Origin: an uncultured Oscillospiraceae bacterium
GTDB lineage: Bacteria; Bacillota; Clostridia; Oscillospirales; Oscillospiraceae
NCBI GenBank assembly: GCA_910579775.1
Contig: CAJTUE010000001.1
Location: forward strand, 62,001 to 126,000
DNA length: 64,000 nucleotides
Direction of reading: 5' to 3'
In this document: one piece after another, positions 45,001 to 57,000 of the stretch
Layout of the letters: each line of letters starts with the position of its first letter
Position numbering within the stretch: position 1 is the first letter of the stretch
Notes under the pieces: model-generated
What the model saw: only the letters and a program-made list of their open reading frames with translations
What the model was told of the DNA's origin: nothing
The model's database searches: none
Position numbers and translations under genes: made by a program

Positions 45001-48000
45001 GACGCTGTGGGTGTTCGGCAGCCTGACCGAGGGCCGCAGTGCCACCGGTGTGGAGAAGCAGGGACTGCCCGAGCAGGTGAAGCTGCCTGAAACGGTCACT
45101 GATGTGGCCGTGGGCGAGAGTCATCTGGCCGCCGTGGGCCTCTCCGGCGCGCTCTACACCTGGGGACTTGACCGCTACGGTCAGCTGGGCCGTGAGGACG
45201 ATCCTGACGCAGAGAGCAAATACGGCTATGCTGAACTGCTCACAAATGTGTCTTACCGTCAGCAGCCTGTTACCGAGCTGGACAAGGAGCTGCTTGCCCT
45301 TGGCATCCAGCAGCGGGTGGAGACCGGCGCTACCACCACCGTCCGTGAGGGCGATACCGTAGTTCTGGATGGTAAGAGCGTCCGCGTGTTGGGTGTGGCT
45401 GCCGGAAAGAACCACACTGTGTTCTGGCTGGAGGACGGCACGGTTTATGCCACTGGCCGCAACGACGCGCGCCAGCTGGGTTCGATCCACTCTGACGCCT
45501 CCATGGAATATCAGGGCGTCCGGGTAGGCGTGGACCAGCGCATTTTGGGCCTCTATCTCAACGAGATCACCTGGAATACCGAGGACAATTGGGTTGACGT
45601 ACGTGACGATGCCGCGGTGGCAAAGAATATCAGCCGGGTGGACTATGACTATGCCCGCTTTGTGGGCGGTGAGATCGTCCTCGACCTCAATACTCTGGGC
45701 ACAAAGACCTGGGATGGCTTCAACCTGATCAACGCCAACGTGGTCCGCCAACTCAAGGCGGAGGACGTGACCTTCCGCTCCCTCAACGAGGATGTGGCGA
45801 AGGTGGTCAAGGACGAGACGCACAACGCCGCTGTGGTGAAGGTGGTGGGCTTCGGCGTGAGCTATATCATTGCCGAGTACACCGATCCGGCCACCGGCTA
45901 CAAATACTCCGCTTTCCTGCGGGTGTACGGCAAGCCTCTGCCCTACAACACCGTCAATGCCGACGGCAGCGTAAAGCTGGATCTGGAAAATGACCCGAGC
46001 GACACCTATCCCATGGTGGGCGCGGGAGAGAACTTCTCCGTCGTTCTCCGCGACGACGGGACCGTATGGACCTTCGGCGCGAATTATGACAGCACCACCG
46101 GCATCTCCGACGGCCGCCTGGGCAAGGGTACGGTGGACGCCATCAGCTACACCTCGCCCCAGCAGATCATTGGCGCGGGTATGACTGGCCGTCTGGATGA
46201 CAAGCTGGTAAGCATGGTAGTGAGCAAGATTGCCGTGGGCTCTAACTTCACCGTTGCACTGACGACCGAGCATGAGCTGGTGGTCTGGGGCAATAACGCC
46301 TACGGCCAGCTGGGCACGGGCAACACCAACAATATCGTCACGCCTACTGTGGTAGACGTGAGCAAGTACCTCCGCCAGCCTGACGACTATATTGTGGACG
46401 TCGCCGCGGGCGAGAATTACACCCTCTTCCTGACTAAGAAGGGCGATGTGTACGGCATGGGCTCCAACGCCGACGGCAAGCTGGTGATGGGCCAGAGCGG
46501 CATGAAGAGCACCCAGACCACCCCCACCCGCATCGTTCTGCCCTCCAATGCCCGGGCGGTGGATATCTCCACCAACGTTTCCACCAGCCATGTCCTCACA
46601 TGGACGGGCGACGTGGTCAGCTGGGGCGAGGCAGGCCGCGGTGAGTTCGGCACGGAGAACTATTCGCTCCAGGGCCCGAACTATGCCGAGATCGGAAAGA
46701 TAGCCGCCATGGAGGACGGGGAGCCTGTCATGACCCTGCCCAGAGATATTCACGGCGATCCCATTGCCTCCGCCAGCCGCTTTATCGCCATTGGTTCCGG
46801 CGCGGGCAGCGTCGCCGCCGTGGATGTAGACGGTCAAGTGGCCGTTTGGGGCGACAACACCTATGGTCAGCTGGGCCTGCGCGACGGCTACCGCGGCACC
46901 GGAAACCAGATGACCAAGCTGAACTATTATGTGACTTATGAGAACGTCTACGAGAACGTGACCGACGAAGACGGCAACATTGTGACCGATGAGGTCACCG
47001 GTGAACCCCTCCAGAAGCTGGTGGGCAAGAATAAGGTGGACAGCCACTTTGCAGTGGGTGTGGTAGAGCCGTCCGCCGCGCTGAAGGTGTTCAATGCCAC
47101 CTTCCAGACGGGCTACAACACCACTTACACCGACAAGGTCATTACCGAGACGGTGATCCCCGGCGTGGACGGCGCGCCGGACACCACTGAAACGGTGGAG
47201 ACCATTGAAGATCTGCCCTCCGTGGCCCTCCAGACCGCCATAGGCCGCACGGGGTATGTTCTCTACACCAAGTTGGGCACCCTCGGAGACGCGGGTGTGC
47301 CCCTGACCCCGTATACCCTTCTGACCGCGGGGTCTAACGACCATGGCCAACTGGGTATCGACCGCTCTGCGGGCAACCAGAAGCTGAGCCGCGAGACCCG
47401 CTTGGTCCACGCCGGTGAAGCCAACCCGGAGAACGCTAACGCGCCGGTGGACGGGCTGATGTTTGTGGCAACCGCGCCTTACAGCGGCTCTACGCTGGCC
47501 TACGACAACAACTACGGTTCTGTATACGGCTGGGGCAACAATACCTCCGGCCAGATGGGCGACGGCACGTACGGCGACCACACGACCCCTGTGATGGTGC
47601 TCAAGGACGGCGGCGGCTCTTATCTGGACATCAGCCGCGTGCTGGTGGACAACGACGCCACCTTGCCCGACTATACCGCCAACATCCTCTTCAACATTCC
47701 CGAGCAGGAGGCTGCTGCCTCTACGGGTAAGCTGCTGGCCGATCTGGGCGGCTTCCTGGACTTCACCAACGCCACCAACACGGTCAAGGCCAAGGCAGGT
47801 ACGCCCATTGCCGCCGAGATCGTGATGGCGGAGGAGTATACCATCGGTTCTGTGGCAATGATCACCGGCAGCGGTGTGGTAACTACCCTGGGCTTTACTC
47901 CCGGTGACGGCTCCGGCCCGGCCACGACCGCCAAGCCCACTCCCGCCGGGGATGCCATTGACAAGTTCCAGATGCCTGCCGAGGACGTGACCATCGTGAT

Positions 48001-51000
48001 CACTGTGGTCATCGCCAACGACTTCTCCGGCGGCATTCAGTACACGGTGGAATTGAGTGATACCCTCCAGGCCGCCTCTCCCGACAGCTATATTGTCCGC
48101 AAGGGCTTCAACACCCCGCGCAAGTATGCCACCGTCTGGGCCGGCCAGGAGACGGAGTTCCATGTGGCCATCCCCGCAGGAAAGGCTTTGACCCGCCTCT
48201 ATTACCATGAGACCAACAGCTCTGCCCTGATCCCGCTGGAGTATAAGCTGGAGACCAATGCCAACGGAGAGCTGGAGGCTGTGGGTACGTTTGTCATGGG
48301 TGTGACCGACGACAACCAGAACATTCAATTTGTCATCGAGGGTGTCCTGGTGGACGATCCCAGCGGTACGGTGGGCAATGGCCGCACTGTGGCGGTGGAT
48401 GTGGTGGATAACTACAACCCCGTGCCCGGCGACAAGACCAATACCCTCAGGAACAACTCTGTGACCATTACCACAGCCACCGCCAGCGTGAGCGGCATCA
48501 CCGCGGCCAATGATATGCTCAACGGCAAGGTGGGCGTCCAGGCGGGCGAGTTGGTCACGGTGAAGGCCAGCTTGGGCAATGCCTCCTATCACATCCGTGT
48601 ATCCGTCACGCCGCAAAACTTCGGCGCGTTTGAGATCCCTGTGCGGATGGTGGACGGACAGACTGCTACCTTCGTGATGCCTGCGGACGATGTGGACGTG
48701 AAGGTGGAGTTCCGCTACGGCGCGATCACTACCGTTCAGTATGACACCCTGATTTCGGCCAAGGGCGAGATCACTACGGCCATCAACTACGGCCAGACCC
48801 TGCGTATTGCCGTGCGCGACATTATCGCGCACCTGGGCTTCAATGCCTACGGTCCGTTTGAGTACACGCCCAAGCCGGAGAATTTGTCCTTCCGTTCCAC
48901 CAACCCCAACGTAGCCAGCGTGGACAACGACTGCTTCCTGGCGGACGGGGTGACCTATAATCCCGACTTTGGCCTAGTCACCGCGGGACGTCAGGCGGGC
49001 TACACCTACATCATCGCCACCGACGATCGGGGCAATACCGGCTACTTTAAGCTGGGTGTTGTGCCCGCGCCGCAGGTGCCCGAGGGCACAGAGATCGATC
49101 CCGCCACCCGTGACCGGGCCTTCCCGATGATCGAGGTGGGCAACAGCCATACCGTGGCCCTGAAGTCTGACGGCTCGGTGTGGGCCTGGGGCCGCAACGA
49201 CGTGGCCCAGATGGGGACCCAGCGCGACACCACACAGGCGACCACCCCCACAGAGGTGCTCTATTACAATGCCAAGACCAGCAGCTATGACCCGCTGACC
49301 GGCGTGGTGAAGATCGCCACCGGCGGTAACCACAACCTGGCGCTGAAGTCTGACGGTACAGTGTGGGCTTGGGGCGATAACGCCCAGGGCGCGCTGGGCT
49401 TGGGCAGCCAGGGCAATCTGCAGTACACCGCTGTGCAGGTCCACGGCATCAATCCCAACGACGGCGGTATGCTGGGCAACGACCTCTACTCTTCCGCCAT
49501 TGTGGACATCGTGGCTGCGGGTGCGGTGGATGCCGACGGTAAGACCATCCGCCAGTACTCCATGGCGCTGGATAAGAGCGGGCGCATCTTTGCCTGGGGC
49601 TACAACTACCACGGCGTGGTCAATCCCAACGGCAACATCGGCGGCGTGTATCCGCTGCCTGTTCAGATCAATGCCAAGAGCGATATTCTTGGCGATCCCT
49701 ACACCCTCTCTGCGGATAAAATCGCGGTCAACGCCCGCATCCTCAAACGGGACGGTCAGGTCATTACCTGGGGTATCAATGACGCTACTCATAGGCCCTA
49801 TGGCGGCTACGGCACCACGGAGATGCCCGAGCGGGCGGTCCTGGGCGGTCGTGCGCTGGAGGTCAGCGGCGGTGTGTATAACGCTGTGGCCGTAACTACC
49901 TCCGGTTTGGTCAAGACCTGGGGCGGCGACAACTCCGGGGAGTATGAGACCCGCTATGCCAATGGCCGGCACAATATCGTGATCACCCCGGGCGAGCAGA
50001 TGACAGACGCCGAAGGCAACCTTCTCTATAAGGACGAGTATCTGCCCCATGTGGATGTGTACGGCAATGAGATCTACGTGCTCTATGAGGTCATTCAAGT
50101 GCCCGTTGAGCCGACGGAACCCACCGAGCCTACCGAACCTACTGAGCCTACTGAGCCTACCGACCCGGAGGCATCCACCGAGCCCACCGAGCCCACCGAG
50201 CCCACCGAGCCTACCGAGCCTACCGAGCCTACCGAGCCGGAAGAGCCCAAGCCGCCGGTCACCGTCCCGGTAAAGACAGATAAGATCTTGGCGTATGCCT
50301 ACCGTAACGTAGGTACAGGCCGCTACTACAACGCTGCCACCGGCGAGATCCTGGGCTACCAGGAGGACATTGTGGCCCAAGGTTACGAGGTCTGGTACAG
50401 CGACCGGGCCACGACTGTTCCCGTCTATAACGACGCCGGTACACAGATCACCTGGACAGGTGACGACATCGTTTACCGTGGACAGATCATCCACAAGGGT
50501 GACATCATCACCCTGGACGGTGCGGACTTTACCATTGAAAATGTCCTGGAGAACCACATCCTGCCCACCACCTTTGAGGCGTTGAGCCAGGGCTATCACT
50601 ATGGCGACGCTGTCACCGGCTACATCAAAAACGCTGTCAGCGCTACCTATCCCAGCCCCATCACCATTGAGCAGGTGCTGGAGGGCAGCAACAAGCCCAC
50701 GCTGGACAACGATATCTACCGTCTCTCCACCTATCTGGAGGGTTATGTGGAGATCTACAGCCGCGACAAGAAGCTGCTGGGTTACGTGCCCGTGGCCTTC
50801 TTCGACCTGACTGCAGCCCCCATCGTCCTGGGCACTGATCCCAAGACGGGCGATCCCTATCAGGCCCAGGATATCCTGGATAATATGCTTACCGTCAACG
50901 CTCTGGAGGCCGGGTATGTCACCCCCGTGGGCTATACCAAGACCACCAGCCCGCTGCGGCTGACGCAGCCGGTCACCGCGGACATCTCCACCTACCTCCA

Positions 51001-54000
51001 GGTGGCCTACAACGACAGCCATCTGTGGAGCGTCGGTCCGTTTGAGCACATGAAGAAGACCAACAACGCCGACGGTGCGAAGGATCTCTTTGGTCCGGCG
51101 CTGGGCCAAGGCGGCAACCTGGATGAAGACGGCGAGAAGATCAAGTGGGCCACCGAATATGACGAAGAGGGCAACCCCGTCAAGGACGAAAACAACCATG
51201 TGGCCGAGGACAAGTCCCTCTGGGGCGTGCCCGGCTGGGTCTCCGCCGGCTCCGCCGGTGTGGCGGGCGCCGCCATCAACGGCATCGTGGAGGTCCGCAA
51301 CTCCGTCTCCGCCGTGGATCAGCATTCTATCGTCATGAAGTCCAACGGTTCGCTGTGGGCCTACGGTAAGAACGGCGGCGGGCGCATTGGCGACGGTACC
51401 TCTACTTCTACCAGCATCCCCGTCCGCGTGGGCGCCTCCTACTTCATTCTGGAGGACTACTTGGTCTCCATCCGCGAGGGCGAAAAGTTCCGCTTCAGCG
51501 TCGATCCCAAGATCTCGGCCTTTAACGTCCTCAACTCCATTGAAGAGGATTCTGCCAACCTCGAGCTGGCTTGGTTCGTGTGGGATGCGGAGGAGGACTC
51601 CGACTGGACGCTGCCTGTGGCTCCCGGCGAGTCGTACAAGACCTCGTGGAACGACACGTTGAAGGTCGAGTATGAGACCAAGGAGATCGACTACTACGGC
51701 CAGAAGGTCAAGCAGAACGACAAGCGGGCCACTCTCACCGGCCTGAAGGCGGGCGTTACCTATGTGATCATCTCCGTGGCCAACGATCCGCTGATCGTGG
51801 GTGCGTTCAAGGTAGAGGTCCGTCCCGGCGATGAGTTTACCGTGAAGACCAATGGCACAGTGGAGGTCGGTGAGGGAGAGACCCACAAGACCATTATGAT
51901 CAACGACCGGGTGGATGCGCTGGGCCGCTCCAACAAGAACCTGCAGCACCTCAACGACGCGCTGGGCAGCGACTTTGTCCCCGCCACCCTGTGGCAGAGC
52001 GGCAACTACGCCAGCGGCGGCCTCTATCAGGGGATGTACGATTCCTATAACACCACAGCCTTCCCCACCGAGCGTCAGGTGAACATTCAGAAGTTCCGTG
52101 CCAATTACGGCATGAGCGTGGGTTATCCCTCCGTTTCCTCCGGCACCAACTTTACCATTGCCCTGGCGGGCGACGGCACGGTCTGGGCCTGGGGCGCGAA
52201 CGATTACGGTCAGCTGGGTCAGGGCGACGTTTACGGCACGACCGCCGCCCCGCAGCAGGTCATTTCCCAGGTGCGTGACGAGACGGGCAAGACCATCCGC
52301 TATGAATATCTGAACAACGTACGCAAGATCGTGGCGGCAGGCGGCTCTGCCTACGCGCTGAAGAACGACGGCACGGTCTGGACCTGGGGACGCAACGACT
52401 CCAGCCAGCTGGGCCTGGGCGAGAGCTATGCCACCTATACACGCGTACCCTATGCCACGCAGATGGTGAAGGGCGCCCAGGGCAGCGGCAGCGGCTCCGC
52501 CAGCAGCTATACGAGCATTTACCTCCAGGAGATCGTCGATATTGCCGCCGGCGGTGCGGACGACGCCCATGGCTTTGCGATGATGATCCAGACGGTCTAT
52601 TACCGCCGTCAGTCCCAGTGCAGAGATGAAGAGGGCAACCTCATTCCCGACGCATATGAGCCGAAGAATTTCAACATCACCAACAACGTCTTTGGCGTGG
52701 GTGATAACGCGGTCAACCAGCTGGGGGTGCTCAACACCGCCAAGAGCTATTCTGCACCTGTGGCCATCCGCGTCTCCAGCGGTATCGCGGCGCAGGTATC
52801 CGCGGGAACGGGCGCGACCGGCTCGGTGCTGGTAGGCAACGGCACGATCATGAGCATGGGCGACAACACTTACGGCCAGCTGGGCAACGGCGCCAACACA
52901 GGCAATCAGGGCTCGGCGGCTATGCCGCACCGCGCTATGGCCATTGGCAGCGGCCAGAACAGCGTATTTGCGCTGACCTACCGCACCATGCAGACGGACA
53001 ACGCCAACTTTGTCCAAATTGCCAACTACAAGCATAAGAACGACATTACAGCCAACCTCTATGGTTGGGGCCGCATCAACAACGCCTTTACCGCCATCGA
53101 CGAGGAAGGCGCGACCATCACCACCTCCGTGAACGTGCCTACCCTCATTACTGACGTAGGCAACGAGATGCAGCCCACTACCTATCGCGGCCACATCGTA
53201 GCTATGGGCGGCGGTTCGACCCTCTATACCCTGGACCAGGAGGGCCGGCTGGTGTTTACCGGCGGCTCCAACGACTACGGCCAGCAGGGTACGGGGAAAG
53301 CTGCAGCAAACAATGCCACCGGCGATTACGCCTATAAGTCGGCCGGCGTACCCATCGACGGTTCTGACGGCAAGACCGTGCTCAGCGCAGATTCCGCTAC
53401 CGGCGGTTACTTCACCGCCATGGTGGACAGCGACGGCATCGTCTGGGGCTTTGGCCAGAACAACGCCAGCCAGTTAGGCAGCCAGGGCCTGGCCCAGCCG
53501 TACAGCCTGTATGCCCAGAAGGCTCTCCAGAAGTACGCAGTAGATGCGGATATCTATGAGGCGACCCTGATTTTGGAGAAGGACAAGGTAACCGTGGACA
53601 GCAAGGGGCAGGACCGTGGCGCGTTGGTCACCACCTATGAAAGCACCTTCGATCTGTTTGCCAACTATACCGTTACCTACACCTGGAACGCCACCGCCGG
53701 CACCGGGTTCAACCTCCTGGGCAAGGGCACCGACGGCAATCCTGCCTCCCTGGTCTCCTATGATCTAAAGGACTTGGTAGCCAACACCAACATGAACGTA
53801 CTCTACCAGTCTCTGGATCCCCAGGTTGCCACAGTGAACGCCGCTGGGCAGGTCACCGCCACGGGCTACGGCGAGACCTATATCTTGGTCACCATTCAAA
53901 ACGCCGGCGCGGGCGACCGCACCCTCCAGTTCAAGATCCGTGTGGCCACCCCGTATGAGATCGGCAGCTATGCCCGGACGGTCAAGGTCGCCTGCGACGC

Positions 54001-57000
54001 CTGCAAGGCAGATGACATCTACGTCAACGAGACCGACCTGCGGGCCGGTACGGCGGTCTGCACCAAGTGCGGCGCGGACATCGTCAACAACGCCAAGGTG
54101 ACCGACGTGAAGTATGACCTGAAGGTAGACCGGGTGGCCAACGCCTACGCCACCGTGGCTGTGGGCGAGGATTACACCCTGGCCCTCAAGGCCGACGGCT
54201 CTGTGTGGGCCTGGGGCCGCAACACCTGGGGGCAGCTGGGTGTGGGCTTTGGCAGTGTGGGCGGCGTGGAATCCACCCCGCAGAAGCTTCGTTTCACCAA
54301 GCTGGTGGGCTACACCAGGCCCAATGCCGCGCCTCCCTCGGGCAGCAACCCGGCCCTCTATCCCAACGAGTTTACCGTGGCCGAATACGCCCGCGCTTTG
54401 CGCAACGCCATCAACGACAACGACCGTGCCCGTCACCAGTATCTCCAGAGCTACCTGCCCAAGTACGGCGAGGTCAACAATATCGTAAAGATCGCTGCGG
54501 GTCTTGATTTTGCCATGGCTCTGGACAGCGACGGCATCGTATACACTTGGGGCCGCAATACCAACGGCCAGATTGGCAACGGCCTGCGTTCCAGCGGCCA
54601 GTCCGCCTATGAGACGGTCTATCCGTCGCCCACTGCGGTAGCCGCTCTGCGGGAGCTGCATTCCAGCGGCGATGACGATGCCTATGTCCGCATCGTGGAC
54701 ATCTATGCCGGCTCCATCAACACCGGAAACAGCGTGACCGGCGAGGTGCGCGAGAGCTATGCCATGGCCATCAGTGCCGAGGGCGACGCCTTCATCTGGG
54801 GTAGCATCGGTAGCAATCAGACTACCGGGCCCAACGGCCAGAATCTCCTGCCCTACTATATCCCCGCTACCGACTTGGTGGACGTCTCCGCTCCTGCCGA
54901 GGGCACCATTCGCGCCCTGAACCAGGAGGGGGCGATGATGACCTGGGACAACACCCGTCTGTCCACCCGGGCGGTTACCTATGCGGGGGCGATCACCGAT
55001 AAGGACGGCAAGACCGAGCGGGTGGTGGCTCTGGACGGCGGAAAGGGCAACACCTTCTATATCACCGCCTCCGACAAGGTCTACGCCGTGGGTAGCCAGA
55101 CCACAGGCCAGGTGGGTACCGGATCTACGGACACCCTGAATACCTATACTGAACTCACTGGATTCTCCGGGCAAAACATCAAGTCCATCACCGGTGGTGC
55201 GACCACCATGGCGGTGCTGGGCGACGCCAACAAGGCCCAGAGCGACTGGGCCACCAGCAGCCTGCTGGCCACCGGCCTCAACGGCCACGGCGAGCTGGGC
55301 CGGGATATGCTGGGCAACGGCAGTGCGACCGACTATAAGACATTTGTCAACAGCTACGAGAGCGTCATGGCTGGTCAGACCGCCAAGCGCGGAGACGACG
55401 AGAGCAACGAGGACTACATCAAGAAACAGCACGAGCCCATCGAAAATGTGGTCCATGCCGACACCGGTATGGGTCTGAAGCTGGACGGCAGCGACGGCGA
55501 CGTGCGCGGTCTGTCCGCGGCGATCATCACCGACGGCTCGGTCTATACATGGGGCAACAACGACTTTGGACAGATGGGCAACCGCATCATCGGCCAGGGT
55601 CCGCTGGATACCTCCAACAACAAGCTCATGCCCAACTACGTGGACGGCTACCGCCTCACCGTGGAGAATGCGCTTGAGGGCGTGCGCAACAACCGCTTGG
55701 TCGTGGTGCTCAACCAGACCGATGACGAGGCCACCGGTAAAAAGACCAGCACCCCCGTGACCGCCAACTGGACGCTCCACCCGGTGATCTATTACTTCAA
55801 CGTGTATAATGAAATGCCCGTGGAGCGCAACCGCGCCGCGAAGTACATCTATGCGTCCACCGACGAGAGCGTGGTCAAGGTGGATCAGAACGGACGACTG
55901 ACCTACACCGGTGTGGGTCAGGCTACCATCATGATCCAGGAGGGCAATCTGGGCAAGGACGGCCTGAAGACCTTCGTAGAGGTGGAGGTCCTGCCCTACG
56001 ACGACAACTACTATAAGAAGGACGCCAGCAACAAGCCCCTGGAAGACGAGCTGACCGGAGAGAAGGTCCTGGATCATAATCTGGTCGCGCCCGCCCTCAG
56101 TTCCGGCTTGGAGTTCAGCGTGGTCATGTCCGCCATCGGCAGCGTGTACTCCTTCGGCTCCAACGCTTACGGCCAGCTGGGTATTTCTACCCTGGCTATT
56201 GCCAATCAGGAGCGCTTTGCCCCCGTCCAGACCGGCGCGGGCAACATGATCAACATGGTTTCCTTGGCCTCGGGCAACAACTTTGCCCTGGCCGCCGGTT
56301 CCAACGGCTATGTGTATGCCTGGGGTCAAAATATCACCGGTTCTCTGGGTCTGAACACCGACGTGTCCTCGACAGCCAAGTACCATACGCCGCAGCGTGT
56401 CCGCGGTCCCGGCGGCGTGGGCTACCTGGGCGATGAGTCCACCGGCAAGGTGGTCAAGGTCTTTGCCAACGGCAACTCGTCCGCCGCCATTACCGAGCGG
56501 GGCGAGGTGTACGTCTGGGGTGACAGCTCCAACTACCGACTGGGCGCGCGTCAGGACAAGACGGCCTATACCTATCCGCATAAGGTGCCCGGCGTGGATC
56601 ATGCCATGGAGGTCTTCCTCTCTGCCAACAATATGATGGTCCTCATGGAGGACACCACCCTTTGGGTGTCGGGCATGGACAACACCCGCATCCTGGGCTG
56701 GGGCGACGTGGATCTGCAGGAGCAGCCGCAGGACCGCGTATATGAGGAAGCCGATGGTACCACGACCTACACCAAGTATCCCATGCCCATGCTCAACCCG
56801 GAGGAGGCCAAGACGGTGACCGTCCAGCGGCCGATCCTGGACGGCGAGGGCGAGCCCACCGGCGAGACCCAGACCGTAACGGCGGTCCAGCCCATCAAGT
56901 ATATGGACAGCGTGGTGTATGCCGGACTGGGCAGCAATCAGGCCATTCTCATGACCGAGACCTATCACGAGCCTATCGACGCCCAGAAGCCCGGCGAGAC

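Larger units (their letters stand above)
49067..52111 (+). repeat. Unit 22: seven-bladed RCC1 propeller split by a TEP linker and extra domain, plus Ig-like module
   Basis: Blade cores lie near 49170, 49355, 49580, 49755, 49905, 51015 and 51345. Blades 1 and 2 are close copies (K-S-D-G-S/T-V-W-A-W-G). Blades 5 and 6 are separated by 371 residues that include the Thr-Glu-Pro linker. Blade 6 is reduced to NDSHLWSVGPFE. The Ig-like module spans about 51452-51832. A further segment of about 90 residues (51833-52111) of uncertain fold precedes unit 23. Confidence 0.78.

Noticed and set aside
50108..50233. Possible CRISPR array or microsatellite at the GAG-CC-AC repeat
   Set aside because: The 9-base period with synonymous variation encodes Thr-Glu-Pro triplets in frame. 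There are no unique spacers and no palindromic repeats.
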